Positions 1-6,123 of a DNA stretch of 8,032 nucleotides are shown here, in pieces (positions within the stretch are counted from its first letter, which is position 1; each line of letters starts with the position of its first letter). Under the pieces are notes generated by a model, which saw only the letters and a list, made by a program, of their open reading frames with translations, made no database searches and was not told where the DNA came from. Source of the stretch: an uncultured Collinsella sp. (GTDB lineage Bacteria; Actinomycetota; Coriobacteriia; Coriobacteriales; Coriobacteriaceae); assembly GCA_902490325.1 (NCBI GenBank), contig CABUDJ010000077.1, forward strand, positions 1 to 8,032, given 5' to 3'. Made by a program: the position numbers and the translations under genes.

Positions 1-320
1 CTGCCAGCGATGCCGCCGAGGCGCTCGAGGATCAGATCGGCGACCTGAAGGACGAGGTCGAGGACCTGGACGTTCCCATCGACTCGCAGAATTACGGCTC
101 GTGGAAAGACATCATCACGCTCTACGACGATCTGGAGAACCGCATCGACGTGATTTGCGATGCCTGGGAGATCAGCCTTGAGTACTCCAGCCCCGCCAAC
201 CACAAGGACGAGATCGTGGCGCCGCTGGCGCGCGACAACGTAGCGGGCACCAACGACAACAAATACCGTCTGGACTTTGAGGACCGCTACCCCGGCGCCG
301 CCCCCGTCGAGGTGAAGTAA
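1..320 (+). CDS. Hypothetical acidic protein, C-terminal part only
   Basis: An open frame runs in from the left edge without a start codon and ends at a TAA at 318-320. It gives the last 105 residues of a protein whose beginning lies outside the window. The visible part is very rich in Asp and Glu. Its first 25 or so residues (…EALEDQIGDLKDEVEDLD…) look like an amphipathic helix or short coiled coil. A stretch with several aromatic residues (NYGSWKDIITLYDDLENRID) follows, then a hydrophilic tail ending in PVEVK. No membrane segment, cysteine cluster or catalytic motif is visible. The codons are GC-rich like the neighbours and there are no internal stops, which supports real coding. I do not recognise the family. 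It converges on the topoisomerase operon across a 163-base hairpin-rich gap. Confidence 0.75.
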   Translation, partial: ASDAAEALEDQIGDLKDEVEDLDVPIDSQNYGSWKDIITLYDDLENRIDVICDAWEISLEYSSPANHKDEIVAPLARDNVAGTNDNKYRLDFEDRYPGAAPVEVK

Positions 321-340
321 TCCCAACAACCGATCAAAAC

Positions 341-403
341 TTGCGGTGAAATAGGGATTAATTAGGCCTTTTGCCAGCAAAAACAGTCCCTATTTCACCG
401 CAA
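341..403. repeat. Perfect 17-bp inverted repeat with nested hairpin (repeat element or terminator)
   Basis: The left arm TTGCGGTGAAATAGGGA (341-357) is matched without error by its reverse complement at 387-403. The 29-base interval contains a second small hairpin, TTTTGC-CA-GCAAAA (369-382), and an AATTAGGCC stretch. A 17/17 match is far beyond chance. On the minus strand the structure lies downstream of topA and is followed by GTTTTG, so it could help end that operon. It could equally be a copy of a dispersed palindromic element. I have an unverified impression that similar strings recur between genes in Collinsella genomes. Confidence 0.7.
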
Positions 404-412
404 CTTAGAAGT

Positions 413-450
413 GGGGCCGGGTGCGCATTTGCATTTGCGCGCCCGGCCCC
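413..450 (-). terminator. GC-rich hairpin downstream of topA, possible terminator
   Basis: GGGGCCGGG (413-421) pairs with CCCGGCCCC (442-450). The stem continues inward through TGCGCA against TGCGCG, giving about 15 base pairs with one G-T pair and an 8-base loop. It lies 33 bases beyond the topA stop and between two convergent genes. No clear T-run follows on either strand, so it is a weak classical Rho-independent terminator. It may act together with the inverted repeat at 341-403. Confidence 0.5.
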
Positions 451-459
451 GCCGTGTCT

Positions 460-483
460 ATATGTGCTCGGATATGTGCTCGG
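460..483. repeat. 12-bp perfect tandem duplication next to the topA stop
   Basis: ATATGTGCTCGG occurs twice back to back (460-471 and 472-483), ending exactly at the base before the topA stop codon (484-486, minus strand). Nothing suggests a binding function. It looks like a slippage duplication in non-coding DNA. Confidence 0.85.
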
Positions 484-3060
484 TTACTTATCGGCAGCCG
501 TCTTTTTGGTTGTCGATTTCTTGGCCGTCGTCTTTTTGGCGGTCGTCTTTTTGGCCGCAGTGGTCTTCTTCGCCGTGCTCGCCTTGGTCGTGGTCTTGCG
601 GCCGCGGGCGGGCTTCTTCTCCTTGGTCGGGCAGTCCATGTTGACGCAGATACGCCACGGGCCGCGCGCCGTGTTGACCACCACGATGGGAGCGCCGCAC
701 TCGGGACAGGTCTCACCCGTCGCCTCGAGCTTGCCACGTGCCGGCAGCGGATAGCTCACGCCGCAATCATCGTAGTTGGTGCAGCGGATAAAGCGCTTGC
801 CGCTCTTTTCACTCTTGTGCGCGATCAGGTCGCCGTGGCGTCCTGCCTCGGCGCACACCTTGCACTCGCCCACCTTAAGGTCGGGCTCGTAGTTGGTGGG
901 GCACGTGGGGTTCACGCAAATCTCGAAGGCCTTCTGGCGGAACGGCTGGCACTTAATGCGCGGCGCGCCGCACTCGGGGCACACGGCCGCCTCACCCTCG
1001 AGTGGGCTCACCTTGACGCCGCTCGGCACCGGATAGGTCACGTCGCAGTCGGGCCAGCCCATGCAGCCAATGAAGCTGCCGCGGGTCTTGGCGCTCGTCT
1101 TCATAACCAGGTCCTTGCCGCACTTGGGGCAGGCGCCCACGCGCGCATCGGCCGTGACGGCGTCGCTGATGGCGTCGCCCAGCTCCTGCGTATGCTTGAG
1201 CAGCTCGTCGAGCACGCCAGCCAGTAGCGCGCGCGAGTGCGTCACGACATGCTCTTCGGTATCCTCGCCGCGCTCCACACGGGTCATGTCGCCATCGAGC
1301 TCGCTGGTCATATCGGGGCTCGTGATGCGCGGGGCAAACTGCGTCAGTGCGTCAATGATGGCGATGCCCAGCTGGCTCGGCTCCACGGGATCGTTTTTGA
1401 GATAGCGCACGGCGTACAGGCGCTCGATGATGCTCGCGCGCGTGGACTTGGTGCCCAGGCCGCGCTTCTCCATCTCCTGCACGAGCTTGCCCTGGCTGTA
1501 GCGCGCGGGCGGCTCGGTCTGCTTGGCCTCGAGCTTAATGTCGAATACGTCGACCGTATCGCCCTGCTCAAGCGGCGGCATCTGCTCGTCGCGTTTAAGG
1601 CCATACGGGTAGGCCTCGCGGAAACCCGGGGTCACGAGCACATCGCCCGAAGCCACGAACGGCTCACCGTTCACATCGAGCTCGAGCTTGGTGTTCTCGA
1701 TGGTCGCGGGACCCATGAGCGTCGCCAGGAAGCGGCGGGCGATGAGGTCGTAGAGCTTGCGCTGGCCGCCGTCGAGCGTGGACGGATCGCCCTCGCCCGT
1801 GGGATAGATAGGCGGGTGGTCGGTGGTCTCGACTTTGCCGCGCGTAGGCTTCATGGGGCCGGCAAGCACCTTTTTGCATACGGGCGCCAGCGCCGGGTTG
1901 ATCTTTGCCAGGTCGCTCACCACGGCGCCCAGATCGAGCGTCGCGGGGTACACGGTATTGTCGACACGCGGGTAGCTGATGAGACCGGCCATGTAGAGGG
2001 ACTCGGCGATACGCATGGTACGCGCAGGCGAGATACCCTCGGCTGCGGCGGCAGCCTGCAGCGAGGTGGTCGCAAACGGCGTGGGCGGCTGCTGCTTGCG
2101 CGAGCGCTTGGTCACCGCGGCGACGGTTGCCGTCTTGGCACCGTCAACGTGACCGTACGCCGTCTCAGCAGCATCCTTGTCGGTAAAGCGCGCCGTCTTG
2201 TGCGCGATCTTAAAGCGATCGTCCTCGGCAGCGCCTTGCGCGGCACCCATGCCGCGAATCTGCCAATAGTCCTCGGGCACAAACGCCATGCGCTCGCGTT
2301 CGCGCTCGACCACCAGGGCAAGCGTCGGCGTCTGCACGCGGCCGGCGGAACGCACGTTGCCAAAGCCGCCAAACTTGGCGAGCGTCAGGTAGCGCGTGAG
2401 CACCGCACCCCAAATGAGGTCGATGTGCTGACGGCTCTCGCCGGCGTCGGCCAGGTTCTGGTCGAGCGAGACAAGGTTATCGAAGGCCTGCGTGATCTCG
2501 GCCTTGGTAAACGAAGAATACTGGGCGCGGGCGACCGGCAAGTCGGGCGCCACCTCGCGCACCTTGTTGAGGGCGTCCGAACCAATCAGCTCGCCCTCGC
2601 GATCGAAGTCCGTGGCGATGATGACGCTGTCGGACTTTTTGGCGAGGTTCTTAAGCGAGCGGATGAGTTCCTTCTCGGCCGGCAGCTTAATGACGGGTGC
2701 CCAGGTGAGATACGGCAGACTCTCGAGCTTCCAGCCCTTGATGGAGATGCCGTCGGCAAGAAACGGCTTGCGCTTGGTGTCGTAGGGCGGGCGTGCCAGG
2801 CCATCGGGCATGTCGGCCGGTAGCATCTCGCCGTCCTCGGTAACCGAATACCAGCCCAGCTTTTTATCGAACAGCACGCTGTCGCAAAAATCGGGCGCAA
2901 GGATGTGACCGGCCAGGCCGATGGTCACGCACTCCTCGCCCTTCCACTCAAAACGGTAGATGGCGGTGTTGTACACCTTGTCCTTTTTGGGTTTACCCGT
3001 GGACAGACGCTCGGCGATCTGACGCGCAGCGTCGTTTTTCTCGGCGATGATGAGCTTCAA
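484..3060 (-). CDS. topA: Type IA DNA topoisomerase, archaeal-type, with four Cys clusters and Lys-rich tail
   Basis: This 858-residue cytoplasmic enzyme would relax negatively supercoiled DNA by cutting one strand through a tyrosine link. The TOPRIM domain is at the N-terminus, with Glu7 in AEKND and the acidic metal triad in DFDREGE (151-157). The active-site tyrosine is Tyr363 in ISYPRVDNTVYP, a wording I associate with archaeal TopA and topoisomerase III rather than E. coli TopA. A conserved GLGTKSTRASIIERL segment lies at 535-549. Four zinc-ribbon-like clusters follow: Cys644/647/666/672, Cys694/697/715/720, Cys733/736/760/766 and Cys785/788/805/810. Residues 811-858 are a basic Lys/Thr/Ala repeat tail. 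ATG at 3060 is preceded by AGGAG six bases upstream. It is the last gene of the tat-hyp operon, 54 bases after hypB. The type IA assignment is firm. The choice between topA and topB naming is less so. Confidence 0.93.
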   Translation of the reverse strand: MKLIIAEKNDAARQIAERLSTGKPKKDKVYNTAIYRFEWKGEECVTIGLAGHILAPDFCDSVLFDKKLGWYSVTEDGEMLPADMPDGLARPPYDTKRKPFLADGISIKGWKLESLPYLTWAPVIKLPAEKELIRSLKNLAKKSDSVIIATDFDREGELIGSDALNKVREVAPDLPVARAQYSSFTKAEITQAFDNLVSLDQNLADAGESRQHIDLIWGAVLTRYLTLAKFGGFGNVRSAGRVQTPTLALVVERERERMAFVPEDYWQIRGMGAAQGAAEDDRFKIAHKTARFTDKDAAETAYGHVDGAKTATVAAVTKRSRKQQPPTPFATTSLQAAAAAEGISPARTMRIAESLYMAGLISYPRVDNTVYPATLDLGAVVSDLAKINPALAPVCKKVLAGPMKPTRGKVETTDHPPIYPTGEGDPSTLDGGQRKLYDLIARRFLATLMGPATIENTKLELDVNGEPFVASGDVLVTPGFREAYPYGLKRDEQMPPLEQGDTVDVFDIKLEAKQTEPPARYSQGKLVQEMEKRGLGTKSTRASIIERLYAVRYLKNDPVEPSQLGIAIIDALTQFAPRITSPDMTSELDGDMTRVERGEDTEEHVVTHSRALLAGVLDELLKHTQELGDAISDAVTADARVGACPKCGKDLVMKTSAKTRGSFIGCMGWPDCDVTYPVPSGVKVSPLEGEAAVCPECGAPRIKCQPFRQKAFEICVNPTCPTNYEPDLKVGECKVCAEAGRHGDLIAHKSEKSGKRFIRCTNYDDCGVSYPLPARGKLEATGETCPECGAPIVVVNTARGPWRICVNMDCPTKEKKPARGRKTTTKASTAKKTTAAKKTTAKKTTAKKSTTKKTAADK

Positions 3061-3114
3061 AAGAGGCTCCTATCTCGTGTCTCTGCGGCTACGCCCGCCC
3101 GTATGGCGGCCGAT

Positions 3115-3798
3115 TTACGCCCTTGCTTGCTCGATCTGCCCGATGAGCCAATCGCACCAGGCATCCATGCCCTCGCCCTTGCGCGCGCTCACGGCAAACC
3201 GCGGCGCCTGCGGATTGAGGTCATCGAGTGTCTTAGTATACCTATCCATGTCAAAATCGAAAGCCGGGGCCACGTCGACCTTATTGAGCAGCTGCGCGCC
3301 GGCGTGCTGGAAGATGCCCGGGTACTTGATGGGCTTGTCGTCGCCCTCGGGCACCGAGAGGATCATGATGGACAGGCTCTCGCCCAGGTCAAAGTCGACC
3401 GGGCAGACCAGGTTGCCCACGTTTTCGATGAAGATGACGTCGATGTTCTCCAGACCGACGGCCTGGTCGAAGGCGTCGACGGCCTCCATGATCATGTTGC
3501 CCTCGAGGTGGCACAGGCCGCCCGTGTTGATCTGGATGGCGGGCATGCCGGCTTCCTTCATGGTGATGGCATCGACATCCGAGGCGATATCGCCCTCGAT
3601 GACGGCACAGCGCAGGCCAGCCTTGTCGCGCAGGCGCTCGTTAGTGCCCAGGATCGTGGTGGTCTTGCCCGAACCGGGGCTCGACAAGACGTTGATCACA
3701 TAGGTGTTTGTCTCATTAAATCGCTGACGCAGCTGATCTGCCAGGCGCTCGTTGCGCGACAGAATCGGCGATGCGATATCAATCGTTTTCTCGGCCAT
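3115..3798 (-). CDS. hypB: Hydrogenase maturation GTPase HypB (nickel insertion)
   Basis: HypB hydrolyses GTP to drive nickel transfer, with HypA, into the large subunit of [NiFe] hydrogenases, in the cytoplasm. The 227-residue protein has the SIMIBI-class P-loop SSPGSGKTT (39-47), an Asp-containing switch region near VIEGD (66-70), the metal-binding Cys96-His97 pair in GGLCHLEGN, a second metal cysteine (Cys132) in LVCPVDFDLGE, the guanine-specificity motif NKVD (172-175) and SARKGEG (204-210). It lacks both the N-terminal CxxCGC nickel site of E. coli HypB and the His-rich stretch of some homologues, so it is the short form. ATG at 3798 has AAGGAG eight bases upstream. It follows hypA by 55 bases and precedes topA. 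Another SIMIBI GTPase such as UreG is less likely given the CHLEGN and CPVDFDLGE motifs and the adjoining hypA. Confidence 0.96.
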   Translation of the reverse strand: MAEKTIDIASPILSRNERLADQLRQRFNETNTYVINVLSSPGSGKTTTILGTNERLRDKAGLRCAVIEGDIASDVDAITMKEAGMPAIQINTGGLCHLEGNMIMEAVDAFDQAVGLENIDVIFIENVGNLVCPVDFDLGESLSIMILSVPEGDDKPIKYPGIFQHAGAQLLNKVDVAPAFDFDMDRYTKTLDDLNPQAPRFAVSARKGEGMDAWCDWLIGQIEQARA

Positions 3799-3853
3799 AC
3801 TTAGCGCTCCTTACTTTGGCCCCTTTATACCCCATCACCAGATGGCTAGCGGG

Positions 3854-4210
3854 CTAATCGTCGGGGGTTTCGATTTCGATACTCGCGATATCGAGCTCGC
3901 GGCCGTGCAGTAGGCGCACGTTGGCACCACCACACTGGGGACAGCGACAGTGGAAGCGATCGTGGTCGAAAACCTCGCCGCAGTCCAGGCATTCACTTTG
4001 CGGATGGACCTCCTCCACGGCAAGCTCGCAGCCTCGCGTGAGCGGGTCCTCGTCGCGAAATGTCTCCCACGCAAAGTCGAGCGCCTCGCGCACGACCTCG
4101 GTCATATCCCCGATACGCAGCGTTACCAAAACGGCGCGCGAGGCCCCCGCCCCACGCGCCGCGCGAATCACTGTATCGAGTATGCCGTTGACAATGCCAA
4201 CCTCGTGCAT
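3854..4210 (-). CDS. hypA: Hydrogenase nickel incorporation metallochaperone HypA
   Basis: HypA binds nickel and passes it to the [NiFe] hydrogenase precursor in partnership with HypB. The 118-residue length is typical. The protein starts MHE, the N-terminal motif whose His2 is the nickel ligand. The structural zinc site is complete: Cys74 and Cys77 (SECLDCG) with Cys90 and Cys93 (CRCPQCG), plus an extra Cys88. The C-terminus ELDIASIEIE is typical of the family. The start at 4210 is fixed by the need for MHE and by the GAGGAG nine bases upstream, which directly abuts the tatC stop codon. This arrangement suggests translational coupling to tatC. HypB follows 55 bases later. Confidence 0.96.
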   Translation of the reverse strand: MHEVGIVNGILDTVIRAARGAGASRAVLVTLRIGDMTEVVREALDFAWETFRDEDPLTRGCELAVEEVHPQSECLDCGEVFDHDRFHCRCPQCGGANVRLLHGRELDIASIEIETPDD

Positions 4211-4216
4211 ACCGAT

Positions 4217-5011
4217 TTACTCCTCGCTGTCCTCTTCGTCGTCCGAAAACAGGTCCAGACGGCTCACAAACAAGCCCTCCTTGCCCTCGCGCGCGGTAAT
4301 GACCACGCGAGCGATGGCGAGCGAAATCTCGTAGAGCGAGAGCAGGGCGCCATACATGAGGCCCAGCGTAACGGGCGAGCCGTCGGGCGTAATCACAGCC
4401 GAGCCCACGAGCAGGCCTACGTACACGTAGCGCCAGGCACTGCGGAAGGCCGCGTAGGAAACGATGTGGAAGACGGACAGGTAGAAGATGATGAGCGGCA
4501 GCTCAAACGCCACACCAAAGCCGATCATAAAGAGCAGCTCCATGTTGACGTAGTTCTCCAGATCGGGCAGCGCCGTAGCGACGGCCGAGGTCTCGCCGAT
4601 GAGCCACTCAAAGCCCGCAGGGATGATGATGAAGTAGCAGAAGATGGCACCCAGGAAGAACAGCACCGTCGAGGCGAGCACCGTGGGCACGACCCATTTG
4701 CGCTCGTTGGGACGCAGTGCCGGCAGGAAAAATGCCAGAACCTGCCAGATGATCATGGGCGTGCACATGACCACGGCCATCTTGATGGCCAGCGAGAAGC
4801 GCAGGCCAAAGCCGCCGAGCGTGGTGGTGATGTAGAACTTACCGTCCGGCACAAAGGAGCGGATGGGGTCTTCCAAGATGTCGAGCAGCACGGGCGTGGC
4901 GAAATACAGCACGATGGCTGCGGCAAACACCGACACGACCACGATGGTCAGGCGGCGACGGAGCTCTCCCAGGTGATCGAAGAGCGGCATGCGCGCAGGT
5001 CCGATAGGCAT
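4217..5011 (-). CDS. tatC: Sec-independent (twin-arginine) protein translocase subunit TatC
   Basis: TatC is the multi-spanning receptor of the Tat system, which recognises twin-arginine signal peptides and exports folded proteins across the cytoplasmic membrane. The 264 residues include the N-terminal motif MPLFDHLGELRRR (8-20, with the conserved Glu16) and the cytoplasmic-loop motif LRPNERK with Glu103. The late motif ITPDGSPVT (207-215) contains the conserved Asp210. Six hydrophobic segments lie at roughly 21-41, 72-97, 108-131, 158-180, 193-207 and 213-237. The C-terminus is strongly acidic (SDDEEDSEE). The start at 5011 overlaps the tatA stop by one base (TAATG) and is preceded by GGGAGG nine bases upstream. 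The alternative Met8 has no good SD. Confidence 0.96.
   Translation of the reverse strand: MPIGPARMPLFDHLGELRRRLTIVVVSVFAAAIVLYFATPVLLDILEDPIRSFVPDGKFYITTTLGGFGLRFSLAIKMAVVMCTPMIIWQVLAFFLPALRPNERKWVVPTVLASTVLFFLGAIFCYFIIIPAGFEWLIGETSAVATALPDLENYVNMELLFMIGFGVAFELPLIIFYLSVFHIVSYAAFRSAWRYVYVGLLVGSAVITPDGSPVTLGLMYGALLSLYEISLAIARVVITAREGKEGLFVSRLDLFSDDEEDSEE
4220..4225 (-). promoter_or_regulatory. hypA ribosome binding site inside the tatC 3' end
   Basis: GAGGAG, read on the minus strand, encodes the last two Glu codons of tatC and runs straight into its TAA stop. It sits nine bases before the hypA ATG. Ribosomes finishing tatC would uncover or re-use this site, so hypA translation is probably tied to tatC. 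Confidence 0.7.
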
Positions 5012-5604
5012 TACTCATCGCCTCCCTTCGGGGCGTCGGCGGCAGCGGCGTCGTCCTCGGCCTCGAGCTCGCGGGCGAGCTGGTCGACGACGGCCTTGCG
5101 CTTGCGGGGACGACGAGCATAGAGGTCAGCCGTCGTGGGCTCTGCCGGCTCGGGCTCGGGCTCTGCAGCAGGTTCGGGCTCAACGGTGGCAGCGGCGGCA
5201 GCGGCAGGCTCGGCCTCGGCGGGCTCGGCGCTCTCGATCTCATCGGCAGTGCCTTCGTCCTCGGTGGTACCCTCGCTTGCGGCCTTCTCGGCAGCAAGAC
5301 GGGCGCGACGCTCGGCAAAGGTCTCCTTCTTGGCGGGCGCTGCCGTCTCGGCGGCATCCTCGTCCGCATCGGAATCGTCGTCGGTCGCAGCAGCCTTCTT
5401 GGGCTTGACCGGGGCCGACGCGGCCTCGCTCACCGGATCGATAATCTCGGACTGAACAACGGCCGTCATCTTTTCCTGCGTCTCGCGGAACTGACGGATG
5501 GCACGGCCGATCGTGCGGCCCATCTGCGGGAGCTTATCCGGGCCAAACAGCAAAAAGCCGAAGACCACGATGATCGCGAGCTCACCCTCTCCAATACCAA
5601 ACAC
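5011..5604 (-). CDS. tatA: Twin-arginine translocase TatA/TatB-type subunit with long low-complexity tail
   Basis: This is the single-span pore-forming or adaptor subunit of the Tat translocase. From the GTG start the protein is 197 residues: a membrane segment at 8-20 (ELAIIVVFGFLLF), the FGPDKLP hinge (20-26) and an amphipathic helix through about residue 46. A tail of roughly 140 residues follows, very rich in Ala, Glu and Pro, with a basic patch RRPRKRK at 164-170. The head resembles TatA, but Glu8 and the length are closer to TatB, so the subtype is uncertain. No other tatA/B-like gene is visible. GTG is preferred as the start because Tat proteins begin directly with the membrane segment, the Phe-Gly-Ile-Gly lead matches the family, and GGAGGT lies four bases upstream. 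The upstream ATG at 5649 would add 15 residues without family support. It is the first gene of the operon and overlaps tatC. Confidence 0.9.
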   Translation of the reverse strand: MFGIGEGELAIIVVFGFLLFGPDKLPQMGRTIGRAIRQFRETQEKMTAVVQSEIIDPVSEAASAPVKPKKAAATDDDSDADEDAAETAAPAKKETFAERRARLAAEKAASEGTTEDEGTADEIESAEPAEAEPAAAAAATVEPEPAAEPEPEPAEPTTADLYARRPRKRKAVVDQLARELEAEDDAAAADAPKGGDE

Positions 5605-5608
5605 ACAT

Positions 5609-5614
5609 ACCTCC
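5609..5614 (-). promoter_or_regulatory. tatA ribosome binding site that fixes the GTG start
   Basis: GGAGGT, read on the minus strand, ends four bases before the GTG at 5604. An ATG between them is out of the Tat frame. The site supports the non-ATG start over the upstream ATG at 5649. Confidence 0.65.
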
Positions 5615-5679
5615 AAGGCTCGATGTGAGTCGAGCCCGCACCGCGCCATTCGGCCGGAACTCGTCTATTCATTCGGTCA

Positions 5680-5708
5680 AGTATAGCGCCCGGACGCCAA
5701 AACGTCCG
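5680..5708 (-). promoter_or_regulatory. Candidate promoter of the tatA-tatC-hypA-hypB-topA operon
   Basis: On the minus strand TATACT (5685-5680) is a good -10 box. CGGACG (5708-5703), 17 bases upstream, shares only the GAC core with TTGACA, so the -35 is weak. The -10 lies about 75 bases before the tatA GTG. The same CTATACTT string occurs upstream of the aminotransferase gene. Confidence 0.45.
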
Positions 5709-5713
5709 AGCGC
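5686..5713. repeat. Inverted repeat overlapping the tatA promoter (operator or terminator)
   Basis: GCGC-C-CGGACG-CCAAAA-CGTCCG-A-GCGC is a 6-bp arm pair plus a further 4-bp pair beyond one mismatch, around a 6-base centre. It spans the -35 to -10 interval of the candidate tat promoter and lies 45-72 bases beyond the STAS gene stop. No T-run follows, which argues against a simple Rho-independent terminator. An operator role or a terminator role is possible. Confidence 0.6.
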
Positions 5714-5757
5714 ATCACAAACATATGCCAAACGGCACGCCCTTTTGGGGGCAAAGA

Positions 5758-6072
5758 TTATGCAGCGGTGATCGAAATCTCCTGGTCGACACCCAACAGC
5801 TGAACCACGCGCATCACCGGGGGCTGCACATTGGTGCAGCTAAAGCGCTTACCGTGGTCGACCGCGTGGTGCGCGGCGCCCACGAGCACGCCAATGCCCG
5901 TCGAATCGATGTAGCTCACCTGGGCAAAATCGAGCTCAACGGCCTCAGTGGGCTGCTCGAGCGCCAGGTCGATGGCATTGCGCAGGCTATCGGCGTTAGA
6001 GATATCAATCTCGCCGGTTACCTTAATGGTGTAGAGCTCTGGCGTGGGGTTAGTGGAAATACCCAAATCCAT
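5758..6072 (-). CDS. STAS-domain anti-sigma factor antagonist (SpoIIAA/RsbV-like)
   Basis: The 104-residue protein is a single STAS domain. In this family the dephosphorylated form binds an anti-sigma kinase and frees a sigma factor, and phosphorylation of a central serine switches it off. The signature is visible: the TGEIDISNADSLRNAI segment (19-34) and LDFAQVSYIDSTGIGVLVGA (47-66), with Ser57 in DSTG as the expected phosphorylation site. The end of the domain (RVVQLLGVDQEISI) also fits. ATG at 6072 has AAAGGAG seven bases upstream. It follows the aminotransferase by 51 bases in the same direction and is probably co-transcribed. No serine kinase or sigma factor lies in the window, so its partner is unknown. 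Confidence 0.92.
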   Translation of the reverse strand: MDLGISTNPTPELYTIKVTGEIDISNADSLRNAIDLALEQPTEAVELDFAQVSYIDSTGIGVLVGAAHHAVDHGKRFSCTNVQPPVMRVVQLLGVDQEISITAA

Positions 6073-6123
6073 GTATACGCTCCTTTACGTATCGATAGTG
6101 CGGATAGTACGGGAAGCCGCGCG

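Noticed and set aside
421..1227. Plus-strand open frame of 268 codons opposite topA
   Set aside because: It lies wholly antisense to the cysteine-cluster end of the topoisomerase and the downstream hairpins. Its Ala/His/Arg/Leu-rich composition is typical of the complement of GC-rich codons.
1237..2823. Plus-strand open frame of 528 codons
   Set aside because: It is antisense to the well-supported topA. The long frame results from the scarcity of stops in the complement of GC-rich coding DNA, and the product has no family features.
3061..3114. Possible hairpin or promoter between hypB and topA
   Set aside because: Pairing is imperfect and no -10/-35 pair is visible. The gap is consistent with read-through in one operon.
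2905..3804. Plus-strand open frame of 299 codons
   Set aside because: It is antisense to the start of topA and all of hypB, both of which carry clear family motifs.
3950..5122. Plus-strand open frame of 390 codons
   Set aside because: It is the complement of hypA, tatC and the tatA tail. Its charged, His-rich composition reflects reversed membrane-protein codons.
5605..5649. ATG at 5649 as the start of tatA
   Set aside because: It would add 15 hydrophilic residues ahead of the membrane segment, unlike the Tat family. The GTG at 5604 has GGAGGT just upstream.
5726..5752. Small hairpins TGCC-AAAC-GGCA and GCCC-N6-GGGC just after the STAS stop
   Set aside because: They have only 4-bp stems with no T-run, too weak to call a terminator.
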